Position numbers and translations under genes: made by a program. 64,000 nt of DNA from the NCBI GenBank assembly GCA_017538965.1, contig JAFYHU010000029.1, positions 62,001 to 126,000 on the forward strand, given 5' to 3'. Position 1 is the stretch's first letter, and every line of letters starts with the position of its first letter. Positions 51,958 through 60,988 of the stretch are shown here, piece after piece. This DNA comes from Oscillospiraceae bacterium (GTDB lineage: Bacteria; Bacillota; Clostridia; Oscillospirales; Oscillospiraceae). The notes under the pieces were generated by a model. It did no database searches. It was not told where the DNA came from and saw only the letters and a list, made by a program, of their open reading frames with translations.

Positions 51958-52587
51958 TTGGAACTGAGCGAAAAGCTGCAGGAACTTCGCCGCAGCAGGG
52001 GGCTTACGCAGGAAGAACTGGCGGAGGCTTTGTATGTGTCCAGAACGGCCGTTTCCAAATGGGAATCCGGACGGGGGACACCGAGCATTGATTCTCTGAA
52101 AGAGATCTCCCGCTTCTTCTCCGTTTCCGTTGACGAGCTGCTTTCAGGCGAAGCGCTGGTGCAGATCGCCGTGAAAGAGAACAGATCCAATCTCCGCTCT
52201 GTCTGCGAACTGCTGTTCGGCATCGTCGATTTGATGAGCATCTGCCTTGTGCTGCTGCCGCTCTATCCCGAGCCGACCGCCGGCCATGTGTACGCGGTCA
52301 GCCTTCTGGCCTACGCCCAGACAGGCACGGTGAGCCGCCTGCTGCATTGGCTCCTGTTTGTCGCACTCATCGGACTCGGCGGGGTAAAGGTCCTTCTTAC
52401 GCACTTCAAAATAGAAAACGGGCAGAGAGAGATCACGCTGATCTCGATGGCGCTGCACATCGGCGCAGTGCTGTTCCTGACCATGGTGCGGGAACCTTAC
52501 GCGACCACGCTGGCATTTTTGCTGCTGCTCATCAAGGGCGCGCTGCTTCTCAAAATAAGCCGGATTGACGGAGGGAAAAGATCATAA
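51958..52587 (+). CDS. Membrane-anchored XRE-family regulator
   Basis: 209 residues: HTH_3 domain (1-65, 'LTQEELAEALYVSRTAVSKWESGRGTPS'), then four hydrophobic helices (about 85-105, 118-140, 155-175, 180-200). TTG 51958 is preferred: GGAGGG lies 6 bases upstream and family members begin 'MELSEKLQELR'. ATG 51940, overlapping the PAP2 stop, is the alternative and has an over-close ribosome site. Probably self-regulating. Confidence 0.8.
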   Translation: MELSEKLQELRRSRGLTQEELAEALYVSRTAVSKWESGRGTPSIDSLKEISRFFSVSVDELLSGEALVQIAVKENRSNLRSVCELLFGIVDLMSICLVLLPLYPEPTAGHVYAVSLLAYAQTGTVSRLLHWLLFVALIGLGGVKVLLTHFKIENGQREITLISMALHIGAVLFLTMVREPYATTLAFLLLLIKGALLLKISRIDGGKRS

Positions 52588-53621
52588 AAGACTTCTGTTT
52601 TGATATTAATATACAGGATCGCTGTCAGGCAGAGAATCCGGGTCTCGAGCTTTGCCGGGTCGTTTTACAGGAAAAAGGCCTGTACCGGATCGCAGATTCG
52701 GCGGGAATACACCCGGCGCAGGTATCGGGCAGGTTTCAGTATGAGGCGAAAACCGCGTTGGATTTTCCGGCGGTCGGGGACTATGTGATGGCCGAACTCC
52801 TCGGTGACATGGCGGTGATCCATACTCTGCTGCCGAGAAAGAGCGTCTTCCTCCGCAAGGCGGCGGGCAGCGCGAAAACGGAACAGGTGGTCGCCGCGAA
52901 TGTCGACACCGTCTTTCTCTGCATGGCGCTCAACAATGATTTTAATCTCCGCCGTCTGGAGCGCTATCTGACCATGGCCTGGGACAGCGGAGCGACGCCC
53001 GTCGTCCTGCTGACGAAAAGGGATCTCTGCGATGATCTCCCGGCAAGGCTCGCTCAGGTAGAGAGCGTCGCGGCGGGCGTGGAAATCCTCACGGTCTCTG
53101 CCCTGGAAGAGGGCGGCTGCCGGGCGATCGCCCCCTGGCTGACCGCCGGGAAGACGCTGGCCTTTGTCGGCTCCTCCGGCGTGGGCAAGTCCACGCTGAT
53201 CAACACTCTCCTGGGGGAGGACAGACTGAAAACGAACGGCCTCCGGAACGACGACAGGGGCAGACATACGACCACGCATCGGGAGCTGATCGTGCTGCCC
53301 GGCGGCGCGATGGTGATCGACACGCCGGGGATGCGGGAACTGGGCATGTGGGATGCCGGGGAGGGCCTGTCCTCGGCCTTCACGGATATCGAGGCGCTGG
53401 CCGCGCGCTGCCGCTTCAAGGACTGCACCCACCGGACAGAGCCCGGCTGCGCCGTCCGCGCCGCGGTGAAGCGGGGCGAACTGTCGCCGGCGCGGCTGCT
53501 GTCCTATGAAAAGCTGCAGACGGAAAACGCCTGGTCCGAGGATGCGGAGAGCTGCCTCAGGGCAAAGGAAGAGAAATTCAGGAAGATCGCAAAGATCAAC
53601 AGGAAGAACCCCAAACGGTGA
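52584..53621 (+). CDS. rsgA: Ribosome small-subunit GTPase RsgA, with ATA at the expected start codon
   Basis: Circularly permuted GTPase that matures the 30S subunit. The G domain shows 'TKRDL', 'GSSGVGKSTLIN', 'DTPGMRELG', and the zinc site 'CRFKDCTHRTEPGC'. The OB-fold N-terminus is encoded in frame upstream of the first usable TTG (52758): residues reading 'LCRVVLQEKGLYRIA' and 'VSGRFQYEAKTALDFPAVGDYV'. The frame opens after a TGA at 52566, and from there no ATG, GTG or TTG occurs before 52758. GGAGGG (52570-52575) is 8 bases before ATA 52584, which overlaps the upstream TAA as ATAA. Starting at 52758 would delete most of the OB fold. Confidence 0.8.
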   Translation: MKDFCFDINIQDRCQAENPGLELCRVVLQEKGLYRIADSAGIHPAQVSGRFQYEAKTALDFPAVGDYVMAELLGDMAVIHTLLPRKSVFLRKAAGSAKTEQVVAANVDTVFLCMALNNDFNLRRLERYLTMAWDSGATPVVLLTKRDLCDDLPARLAQVESVAAGVEILTVSALEEGGCRAIAPWLTAGKTLAFVGSSGVGKSTLINTLLGEDRLKTNGLRNDDRGRHTTTHRELIVLPGGAMVIDTPGMRELGMWDAGEGLSSAFTDIEALAARCRFKDCTHRTEPGCAVRAAVKRGELSPARLLSYEKLQTENAWSEDAESCLRAKEEKFRKIAKINRKNPKR

Positions 53622-53638
53622 ACGGTTTCCCGGCAATG

Positions 53639-53687
53639 AAAAAGACCGTATCAGTGGATTTCCATGTTCCACGGATACGGTCTTTTT
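53639..53687. terminator. Bidirectional terminator after rsgA
   Basis: AAAAAGACCGTATC (53639-53652) pairs with GATACGGTCTTTTT (53674-53687), and an inner GTGGA/TCCAC extends the stem. It serves rsgA and the opposing membrane-protein gene. Confidence 0.9.
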
Positions 53688-53708
53688 GAGACTTGAAAAA
53701 GCAGATAT

Positions 53709-54185
53709 TCAGCTTTCCTTCTTGAATTCCGGAACGAAACTGCTGTCACAGTCGAGCTCCCGCAGGCGGCGGTCGATTTTTTTGTAATCTTTTTCGAACA
53801 TGTGGTTTCTCAGCTCGTCGTCCTGAACAAAGCGGCAGTAAGCGGAGCAGAAGCTGTCAAACATGGCCTTGTTCTGTGGCTTGATTTTCGTGACCAGAAA
53901 CAGAAAGCAGATCAGCGCGCCGACCCCGAAAGAGATGAGCATATAGGTCGGGCAGAAATAAATCACCAGGAACAGCACAACGGCTGAAAAAAGCACGCAG
54001 ACGACCATCGAAATGTTGGTATAGCGCCAGGCGCCGACCCCGATGAGATCCTCCTTGAGCGCCTTCATTTTCTTCAGCGTCGGATAGGCAACCGTGAGGT
54101 TGAAGAGAAACTGACGGATGATGAGATAGACCCAGAGAAAGCCCGCGAAAAACAGAGCCGACGCAAGCATGATTTTGATTTCCAT
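53709..54185 (-). CDS. Hypothetical small membrane protein
   Basis: 158 residues, family not recognised. Helices at about 4-24, 57-77 and 80-100; a charged C-terminal part ends 'DSSFVPEFKKES'. Two cysteines (C114, C118) lie in 'FCSAYCRF'. The start 54185 follows AGGAGG with 7-base spacing; the longer frame to 54224 is less likely. It stands alone, with a terminator downstream. Confidence 0.65.
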   Translation of the reverse strand: MEIKIMLASALFFAGFLWVYLIIRQFLFNLTVAYPTLKKMKALKEDLIGVGAWRYTNISMVVCVLFSAVVLFLVIYFCPTYMLISFGVGALICFLFLVTKIKPQNKAMFDSFCSAYCRFVQDDELRNHMFEKDYKKIDRRLRELDCDSSFVPEFKKES

Positions 54186-54297
54186 AAACAATCCTCCTGG
54201 CTGATGTGGAAATGAATATACCACATTTTCACGAAGGTTTCAATCGAAAAGATCGGTTTTTGCCGGATTGCATCTTTCTTTTTTGGACGGTTCGTGA

Positions 54298-54303
54298 TAC
54301 AAT
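54298..54303 (+). promoter_or_regulatory. Probable extended -10 of the asp23-nusB operon
   Basis: TGATACAAT (TGn plus TACAAT), 33 bases before the first gene, with a weak TTTCTT at 17 bases upstream. Confidence 0.4.
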
Positions 54304-54335
54304 CACTCTGTATGATTTTTATGGAGGCGCAGCAG

Positions 54336-54698
54336 ATGAGTGACAATTATATCAGCTGCCGGGAAGAGAACGGCAGCATCAACATATCCGAAGACGTGAT
54401 CTCCAGCATTGTCCGTGCGGCGGTCAACGAGGTCGACGGCGTCTCGGGGCTTTCGACCACCGCCGGTGCGGAACTTGCGGAGCTGATCGGGCTGAAGACG
54501 CTGCCGAAGGGCGTGACGATTCGCTTTGACGGAGACCGGATCATCGCCGATGCCATTATCACCGTCTCTTACGGCAGCAATGTCGTGAATGTGGCGAAGG
54601 CGGTCCAGAATGCCGTGCGCAATGTGATTCAGGCGACGACGGGTCTGGAAGAAGCGGAAGTGAACGTCCACGTTTCCGGCATTTCGTTTGACCGATAA
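54336..54698 (+). CDS. Asp23/Gls24-family protein
   Basis: 120 residues, family of alkaline-shock/envelope-stress proteins (YloU/Asp23): 'GSINISEDVISSIVRAAVNEVDGVSGL' region and 'IIADAIITVSYGSNVVNVAKAVQNAVRNVI'. Start at 54336 with GGAGG 8 bases upstream. First gene of the nusB-to-recN run, its standard place in Clostridia. Confidence 0.9.
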   Translation: MSDNYISCREENGSINISEDVISSIVRAAVNEVDGVSGLSTTAGAELAELIGLKTLPKGVTIRFDGDRIIADAIITVSYGSNVVNVAKAVQNAVRNVIQATTGLEEAEVNVHVSGISFDR

Positions 54699-54712
54699 GG
54701 CCGGAGGAAGCG

Positions 54713-55171
54713 ATGACCAGAAAAACTGCCAGACAGATTGCGGTTCAGCTTCTGTTTTCCATGGAGGCAAATGCCCTGTCCGCAGATGAGGCGCTGAGCC
54801 TGTTTTTCTCGCCCGGGCATTATGAAAGCCTCGGTGCGGAGGACGCCGGCTTTGAGGAAGAAGCGGATGAAAATGCCGTCTCCTATATCCGCCGCCTGAC
54901 AGAGGCTGTCAGCGAGCACCGGGAAGAGCTTGACAATGCCATCAGCCGCTATGCCAGAGGCTGGAAAACCGAACGTCTCTCCGCGGCAACCCGGACGATT
55001 CTGCGGACGGCTCTGTGTGAAATCCTCTTCTTTGACGATGTCCCGGATTCCGCCGCGATCAATGAAGCCGTGGAACTCGGAAAGACCTTTGATTCTCCCG
55101 AGGCGGCGGCCTTTATCAACGGCGTGCTCGGTTCCTTTCTGCGGGCGGAAAAGCCCGCGCAGGCGGAATGA
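54713..55171 (+). CDS. nusB: Transcription antitermination factor NusB
   Basis: 152 residues, all-helical NusB fold: N-terminal 'RKTARQIAVQLLFSMEAN' and C-terminal 'RTILRTALCEILFFDDVPDSAAINEAVELGKTF'-type region with the conserved 'INEAVELGK'. Binds NusE/boxA RNA in rRNA antitermination. Joined to xseA by ATGA. Confidence 0.95.
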   Translation: MTRKTARQIAVQLLFSMEANALSADEALSLFFSPGHYESLGAEDAGFEEEADENAVSYIRRLTEAVSEHREELDNAISRYARGWKTERLSAATRTILRTALCEILFFDDVPDSAAINEAVELGKTFDSPEAAAFINGVLGSFLRAEKPAQAE

Positions 55172-56406
55172 GGACGGATGCCCTGACCCTGACGGTCAGC
55201 GAACTGAACGCTCTCGTCCGCGACAGGCTGGAATCGGATCTCCGCTTTGCCTCCCTCTGCGTGCTGGGGGAGCTTTCCAACTATAAGATTTACCCCTCCG
55301 GGCACCACTATTTTACTCTGAAGGATCAGGAGAGCAGTCTGCGCTGCGTGATGTTTCGCTCCAGCGCCGTGAAACTGCGCTTTCGTCCGGAAAACGGCAT
55401 GCAGGTATGCGCGCTCGGAAGCCTGCGGGTCTATCACCGCGACGGCGCATATCAGCTCTATTGTTCAGGGCTGATTCCCGAAGGCATCGGCGATCTGCAG
55501 CTGGCTTTCGAACAGCTGAAGCAAAAGCTGCTGAAGGAAGGCCTTTTTGATTCCGGGCACAAAAAACCGCTGCCGGCCTTCCCGGCGCGGATTGCGCTGA
55601 TTACCTCGCCGGCCGGCGCGGCCGTGCATGACATGATCCGCATTCTCGGCCGCCGCTGGCCGCTGGCCGAAGTGCTTGTGGTACCGGTTCGGGTCCAGGG
55701 TGCGGAAGCCCCCGGCGAGATTGCCGAGGCCATCCGCCGGGTAAACGCGATGGAAACGATCGACCTGATCATCACCGGCCGCGGCGGCGGCTCTCTGGAG
55801 GACCTCTGGGCCTTCAACGACGAGCAGGTGGCCCGCGCCGTGTATGCTTCCCGCATTCCCGTCATTTCCGCCGTCGGACACGAGCCGGATGTCACGATCT
55901 GTGATTTTGTCGCGGACAGACGGGCGGCTACGCCGTCCAACGCAGCCGAGATTGCCGTGCCCGACCGGGAAGAGATCGCGGATGCCCTGAACGGCCTCGG
56001 TCTGCGGCTGCGGCAGGGCATGGACCGTGTCCTGAGAGAGAAGCGCCGCCGGCTCGAGTTGTCCGCTTCCCGGACGGTGCTGCGGGACGCGGCGGCCTTT
56101 ACCGAGCTGCGGCGCCTCGAGCTTGACCGTCTGGGGGAGCGCCTTTCTTCTGCCGGAGTTCGGCAGCTGACCGGGAAACGGAACCGCCTGACCGGCGCTG
56201 CCGCCTCGCTGGATGCGCTGAGCCCGCTGAAGGTGCTCGCAAGGGGCTATGCGATTGCCTCTGACCGGGAAGGAAGCCCCATATGCAGTGTCCGCCGGCT
56301 TCAGCCGGGCGACAGAATTTCCCTGCGCCTGCGCGACGGAAGCGCAGAATGTACAGTTGAGAAACGGGAGGAACAAAGCCTTGGCACGCAGAAAGCTCTC
56401 CTTTGA
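55168..56406 (+). CDS. xseA: Exodeoxyribonuclease VII large subunit
   Basis: 412 residues: N-terminal OB fold ('VLGELSNYKIYPSGHHYFTLKD'), catalytic core with 'LITSPAGAAVHDMI', 'ITGRGGGSLEDLWAFNDE' and 'PVISAVGHEPDVTICDFVADRRAATPSNAAE', then a coiled coil. Partner xseB overlaps its end by 26 bases. Confidence 0.96.
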   Translation: MRTDALTLTVSELNALVRDRLESDLRFASLCVLGELSNYKIYPSGHHYFTLKDQESSLRCVMFRSSAVKLRFRPENGMQVCALGSLRVYHRDGAYQLYCSGLIPEGIGDLQLAFEQLKQKLLKEGLFDSGHKKPLPAFPARIALITSPAGAAVHDMIRILGRRWPLAEVLVVPVRVQGAEAPGEIAEAIRRVNAMETIDLIITGRGGGSLEDLWAFNDEQVARAVYASRIPVISAVGHEPDVTICDFVADRRAATPSNAAEIAVPDREEIADALNGLGLRLRQGMDRVLREKRRRLELSASRTVLRDAAAFTELRRLELDRLGERLSSAGVRQLTGKRNRLTGAAASLDALSPLKVLARGYAIASDREGSPICSVRRLQPGDRISLRLRDGSAECTVEKREEQSLGTQKALL

Positions 56407-56608
56407 AGAAGCCATGAAACGGCTGGAAGAAATCGTCAGCCATCTGGAAAAAGGCGATATCCCGCTGGAAGAATCGATCCGTCTGTTTGAAGAGGGGTCG
56501 GGTCTTCTTGCGCTCTGCTCAGGTCTGCTGGAGGAAGCGGAACAGAAAGTCGCGCTGCTCAGACAGCGGGACGATGACGAGACGGAGGAAGTTCCCTTTG
56601 AAGAATGA
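56381..56608 (+). CDS. xseB: Exodeoxyribonuclease VII small subunit
   Basis: 75 residues with the XseB helix pair: 'SFEEAMKRLEEIVSHLEKGDIPLEESIRLFEEG'-type sequence, followed by an acidic tail. Start at TTG 56381, 9 bases after GGGAGG; an upstream ATG in frame would place 44 extra residues inside xseA. Overlaps ispA by 11 bases. Confidence 0.93.
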   Translation: MARRKLSFEEAMKRLEEIVSHLEKGDIPLEESIRLFEEGSGLLALCSGLLEEAEQKVALLRQRDDDETEEVPFEE

Positions 56609-57485
56609 GTTTCTGCCGTCGGCGAAAAGCTATAAGGAACTGACGGATCGGGCGCTGGAGGCTTTCTTTCTGCAGCCCGGGGACGAGGCGCTGCGCGGCT
56701 TTGCCGAGGCGGCACGCTACAGTCTCCTCGCGGGCGGCAAGCGCATCCGGGCCATGCTGGTGCTGGAATTCTGCCGCATCAGCGGAGGCAGACCGGAAGA
56801 CGCGCTGGACATCGCCTGCGGAGTCGAGATGCTGCATGCCTACAGCCTGATTCACGACGATCTGCCCTGTATGGACAACGATGATCTTCGCCGCGGCAAA
56901 CCGACCAATCACATTGTTTACGGGGAATGCATTGCCACGCTGGCAGGGGACGTGCTGCAGGCCGAAGCCTTCCGCACGGTTCTGCATGCAAAGGTTTCGG
57001 AGAGCGCGGCGCTTCGCTGTGCGAGGCTTCTCGGCGATGCCGTCGGTCTGGACGGCATGTGCGGCGGGCAGTACCTCGACATGATCGGAGAAGGGAAGAC
57101 GCTCTCCGCCCGGGAACTGGACGCCATCAACCTGCGGAAGACCGGCGCCCTGCTGGCGGCAAGCTGCGCCATGGGCGTGGCGGCTGCCGACGGAAGCCGG
57201 GAACAGGAAGAGGCCGCTCTGCAATTCGGACGGCTTCTGGGCCTTGCCTTTCAGATCCGCGACGACATGCTGGACGTGCTGAGCACCTCGGATGAACTCG
57301 GAAAGCCTGTCGGCTCGGACCGGGAAGAAAACAAAAATACCTATATGGCGCTCCTTGGCAGCGATGCCTGTGAGCGTGAGATTCGGCGCCTGACGGAGGA
57401 AGCCGTCGAAGTGCTGCGTGCGGCCTTTGCCGACACGGCCTTCCTCGAAGCCTTTGCCGCACAGCTTGCCGAACGGAAGAACTGA
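56598..57485 (+). CDS. ispA: Polyprenyl (farnesyl/geranyl) diphosphate synthase
   Basis: 295 residues. The first Asp-rich motif is D-D-L-P-C-M-D-N-D-D, the second 'QIRDDMLDVLSTSDELGKPVGSD'; 'LAGGKRIRAMLVL' binds isopentenyl diphosphate. Start at TTG 56598 with GGAGG 9 bases upstream. Product length (C15 or C20) is not certain. The next gene, dxs, feeds the same pathway. Confidence 0.93.
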   Translation: MKNEFLPSAKSYKELTDRALEAFFLQPGDEALRGFAEAARYSLLAGGKRIRAMLVLEFCRISGGRPEDALDIACGVEMLHAYSLIHDDLPCMDNDDLRRGKPTNHIVYGECIATLAGDVLQAEAFRTVLHAKVSESAALRCARLLGDAVGLDGMCGGQYLDMIGEGKTLSARELDAINLRKTGALLAASCAMGVAAADGSREQEEAALQFGRLLGLAFQIRDDMLDVLSTSDELGKPVGSDREENKNTYMALLGSDACEREIRRLTEEAVEVLRAAFADTAFLEAFAAQLAERKN

Positions 57486-57489
57486 GAAT

Positions 57490-59331
57490 ATGAAGGTTTT
57501 GAACAGAATCAACTCGTCCGCGGACATCAAGACGCTTTCGGACGAAGAACTGAATACGCTTGCGGATGAACTGAGAGGCTTCCTTGTCGAGACGGTGTCG
57601 AAAACCGGCGGCCACCTGGCATCCAACCTGGGTGCCGTGGAACTGACGCTGGCCCTTCACCGCGTCTATGACACGGAGCGCGACCGCATCATCTTCGACG
57701 TCGGTCATCAGAGCTATGTCCACAAGATCATAACCGGACGCAGGGACCGTTTTGACTCGCTGCGTCAGTACGGCGGCATCTCGGGCTTTCCGAAGCCCCA
57801 TGAGGCCCCTGACGATGCTTTTATCGCCGGGCATGCCTCGAATGCGGTCTCGGTTGCGGTCGGCATGGCAAAGGCCAGAAGTCTCAGCGGGGAACATTAT
57901 GAGGTCGCTGCTGTCCTCGGCGACGGCGCCCTGACCGGCGGGCTCGCCTATGAAGGCCTTGCCGCGGCCGCGGCAAGCCGCGAGCCGATCGTCATCATCC
58001 TGAATGACAACAATATGTCCATCGACCCGAATGTCGGCGGTACCGCCCATCTCCTGCAGAGCATGCGCATCCGCCCGGGTTATATCCGCTTCAAACGCCT
58101 GTACCGGGACCTCGTCTCCAAAACGCCGGCCGTATATGCCTTCTCCCATGAGGTGAAGGAATATCTCAAGGACCGCCTGCTTCCCGTAAACATGTTTTCC
58201 GCCATGGGCCTGAACTATCTCGGCCCCGTGGACGGCCATAACCTGGAGGAGCTCGAGTCGGTCTTCCGCCTGGCCCGCGATATGGAAGAACCGGTTCTGG
58301 TCCATGTTCTGACGAAAAAGGGAAAAGGCTGCCGCTTTGCGGAAGAGCATCCCGAGATCTATCACGGAGTGGGCCCCTTTGATCCCGAGACCGGAGAACT
58401 GAAGGATGTCTGCCCCGGCTTTTCGGACCGCTTCGGCTCCGCGCTCTGCCGCATTGCCGAAGAGAATCCAAAAGTGGTCGCGGTGACGGCCGCAATGGCG
58501 CTCGGCACCGGCCTGGACGGCTTTGCCGCGAGATTTCCGAAACGCTTCCAGGATGTCGGCATTGCCGAAGGACATGCCACGGCCATGGCGGCCGGCATGG
58601 CCAAGCAGGGCCTGATTCCCGTTTTCGCGGTGTATTCCAGCTTTCTGCAGCGCGGCTTCGACATGATGATTCATGACGTGTCGCTGCTGAATCTGCATGT
58701 GGTTTTCTGTCTGGACCGTGCCGGCCTCGTCGGCAGCGACGGCGAAACCCACCACGGGATTTTCGATGTTTCCTATCTGCGGACCGTGCCGGGAATGCGA
58801 ATCTTCTGTCCGGCAAGCTTCGGAGAACTGGCCGAAATGCTGGATACGGCCGTCAACCGCCTGAACGGGCCTGTTGCCCTGCGCTATCCCCGCGGCGGAG
58901 AATGCGGACCGTATCATGACGTGCACACCGAGCGGGAGTACCTTCTGCGTGCAGGCTCGGATATTACCCTTGTTGCCTACGGCACGATGATCGGCGAGAT
59001 GCTGAAGACGGCGGAAGAACTTGTTTCCCGGAACATCAGCGCGGAAGTCGTCAAGCTCTCCGAGATCGACGGGGACGTATTCCCCCTGGTCCGGCAGTCG
59101 CTGGAGAAGACAGGCCGCATGATCATTGCGGAGGAGGTCTGCGCCGCCGGCAGCATCGGAATGGTTCTGTCTGCGCAGGCGGCAAGGGCCGGCATTCCGG
59201 TTCAGACCGCGCTCCTGAACCTCGGCGAGGGTATCGTCCCGCACGGAAGCCGGGAACAGCTGATGCGTGATTTCCAGATTGACGCCGCCACGGTCGTGCA
59301 GGAGGCGTGCCGGCTCTGCGCGCAGGCCTGA
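57490..59331 (+). CDS. dxs: 1-deoxy-D-xylulose-5-phosphate synthase
   Basis: Thiamine-diphosphate enzyme opening the MEP isoprenoid pathway (613 residues). Key motifs: 'VGHQSYVHKIITGR', the TPP motif 'GDGALTGGLAYEGL...ILNDNNMS', and the C-terminal 'DRAGLVGSDGETHHGIFD' and 'YPRGGE'. Start at ATG 57490, 4 bases after ispA. The ribosome site is weak. Confidence 0.97.
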   Translation: MKVLNRINSSADIKTLSDEELNTLADELRGFLVETVSKTGGHLASNLGAVELTLALHRVYDTERDRIIFDVGHQSYVHKIITGRRDRFDSLRQYGGISGFPKPHEAPDDAFIAGHASNAVSVAVGMAKARSLSGEHYEVAAVLGDGALTGGLAYEGLAAAAASREPIVIILNDNNMSIDPNVGGTAHLLQSMRIRPGYIRFKRLYRDLVSKTPAVYAFSHEVKEYLKDRLLPVNMFSAMGLNYLGPVDGHNLEELESVFRLARDMEEPVLVHVLTKKGKGCRFAEEHPEIYHGVGPFDPETGELKDVCPGFSDRFGSALCRIAEENPKVVAVTAAMALGTGLDGFAARFPKRFQDVGIAEGHATAMAAGMAKQGLIPVFAVYSSFLQRGFDMMIHDVSLLNLHVVFCLDRAGLVGSDGETHHGIFDVSYLRTVPGMRIFCPASFGELAEMLDTAVNRLNGPVALRYPRGGECGPYHDVHTEREYLLRAGSDITLVAYGTMIGEMLKTAEELVSRNISAEVVKLSEIDGDVFPLVRQSLEKTGRMIIAEEVCAAGSIGMVLSAQAARAGIPVQTALLNLGEGIVPHGSREQLMRDFQIDAATVVQEACRLCAQA

Positions 59332-59334
59332 AGA

Positions 59335-60138
59335 ATGGAAAAGATTCGTCTGGACCAACTGCTCTTCGAGCGGGGATATGAGACCAGCCGCGAACGTGCA
59401 AAAGCGCTGATTATGAGCGGCGCCGTCTTTCTCGACGGGCGGCGCGCGGACAAGGCCGGACTTCAGGTGACGAGAGACTGCGAGCCGGAAGTCCGCGGCA
59501 GCACCCTGCGCTATGTTTCGCGCGGCGGTCTGAAGCTGGAAAAGGCGCTGAAGGTTTTCCGGGTGGACCCGGCCGGGAAAACCTGCATCGACTGCGGCGC
59601 CTCCACGGGCGGATTTACGGATGTGCTGCTGCAGAACGGGGCGAAGAAGGTCTATGCCGTGGATGTCGGCTACGGCCAGCTGGCCTGGAAGCTGCGGCAG
59701 GATGAGAGAGTCGTCAACATCGAGCGCTGCAATCTGCGCTATCTGAGCGATCAGCAGATTCCCGAAGCGCTGGATCTGGCCGTCATGGATGTGTCCTTCA
59801 TCTCCATCCGGCTGATTCTGCCGGTGATTCGCCCCTTCCTCCGGGAAGACGCCGATTTTCTCTGCCTCATCAAGCCCCAGTTTGAAGCCGGCCGCGAGCA
59901 GGTCGGCAAGAAGGGGATCGTCCGTGATCCCGTCGTTCACTCTGACGTGATCCGGCTCTGCCTGGACGCCGCCGTACAGGACGGCTATGCAGTGATGGGG
60001 CTGGATTATTCGCCGATCCGCGGCGCGGACGGCAATACCGAGTTTCTCTGCCATCTGAAAAAATCCGAGACGGCATCGGAAATACCGGATTCGATGATTG
60101 CGGCCGTTGTCGAGGCCGCGCATGGAGGTCAGCAATGA
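59335..60138 (+). CDS. tlyA: TlyA-family rRNA 2'-O-methyltransferase / S4-domain protein
   Basis: 267 residues: N-terminal S4 RNA-binding domain ('IRLDQLLFERGYETSRERAKALIMSG'), then an FtsJ-like SAM domain ('CIDCGASTGGFTDVLLQNGAKKVYAVDVGYGQL'). In mycobacteria TlyA methylates both rRNAs; in Clostridia its role is less clear. ATGA junction with nadK. Confidence 0.92.
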   Translation: MEKIRLDQLLFERGYETSRERAKALIMSGAVFLDGRRADKAGLQVTRDCEPEVRGSTLRYVSRGGLKLEKALKVFRVDPAGKTCIDCGASTGGFTDVLLQNGAKKVYAVDVGYGQLAWKLRQDERVVNIERCNLRYLSDQQIPEALDLAVMDVSFISIRLILPVIRPFLREDADFLCLIKPQFEAGREQVGKKGIVRDPVVHSDVIRLCLDAAVQDGYAVMGLDYSPIRGADGNTEFLCHLKKSETASEIPDSMIAAVVEAAHGGQQ

Positions 60139-60974
60139 TTGCTGTATGTGTAAACCCCTTCCGGGATGCCCGGCTTTCCCAGACGAAAGCCTGCCTGTCC
60201 ATTCTGCGGGAACTCCGGCAGGAAGGCTGCGTCTGTCCCGTTTTTACCGGGGAGGACTGGCAATCGCCGGAAGGCCTGCCGATCCGCGCTCTGAATGATC
60301 TGCCGGATGACCTCAGCCATCTGATCGTTCTCGGCGGCGACGGCACCATTCTCGCCGTCGTGCGCGAGCTGCAGGGACGCGAGATCCCGATCATCGGCGT
60401 GAACCTGGGCACGATGGGCTTCATGACGGCGCTGGAGCCGGACGAAATCCCGCTTCTTCCCCAGGCGTTGAAACCGGATGCAAAAATCAGTCGGCGCATG
60501 ATGCTGAAGCTGACGCTGCAGCGGAGCGGGGAAACCATCCTGGAGGATACGGCGCTGAACGACATCGTGATTCACGGCTACGGCGAATGCATTCAGCCCA
60601 CCGCCTGGTCGGACGGCAGCAAAATGTTTTCCTTCTCCGGCGACGGCCTGATTGCCGCGACGCCGACCGGCTCGACCGGTTACTCGCTGTCTGCCGGCGG
60701 CCCGATTGTCGAGCCGGATGCCCGCGCCATTCTGCTGACGCCGATCTGCGCGCATACCCTGTCCACCAAGCCCTTTGTGCTGTCGCCGGACAGAACGGTC
60801 ATGATTCTGACCGAAAAGCTGACCGGACGCCGGGCCTATCTGGCGGTCGACGGTTATCAGGTGGCCGATCTCGAAAGCGGAGACCGGCTGACGGTCACCT
60901 GCTCGGAACATGTCGTGAAAATGATTGAACTCGGCCATCGCAATTTTTATCAACAACTGGAAAAACTGGTATGA
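60135..60974 (+). CDS. nadK: NAD kinase
   Basis: 279 residues with the catalytic G-G-D-G-T near residue 62 (VLGGDGTILA), 'NLGTMGFMT', 'NDIVIHG' and 'TPTGSTGYSLSAGGPIVEP'. Makes NADP from NAD. ATGA junctions on the tlyA side; argR follows with overlap or close spacing. Confidence 0.96.
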   Translation: MIAVCVNPFRDARLSQTKACLSILRELRQEGCVCPVFTGEDWQSPEGLPIRALNDLPDDLSHLIVLGGDGTILAVVRELQGREIPIIGVNLGTMGFMTALEPDEIPLLPQALKPDAKISRRMMLKLTLQRSGETILEDTALNDIVIHGYGECIQPTAWSDGSKMFSFSGDGLIAATPTGSTGYSLSAGGPIVEPDARAILLTPICAHTLSTKPFVLSPDRTVMILTEKLTGRRAYLAVDGYQVADLESGDRLTVTCSEHVVKMIELGHRNFYQQLEKLV

Positions 60975-60988
60975 AAGGAGCGGGCGTT

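Noticed and set aside
47900-52600. Possible prophage or transposon
   Set aside because: Accessory-looking genes and repeats are present, but there is no integrase, transposase, structural gene or clear terminal inverted repeat.
57127-60135. Open frame of about 1000 codons on the minus strand
   Set aside because: Opposite ispA, dxs and tlyA, all of which are certain genes; composition is that of an antisense shadow.
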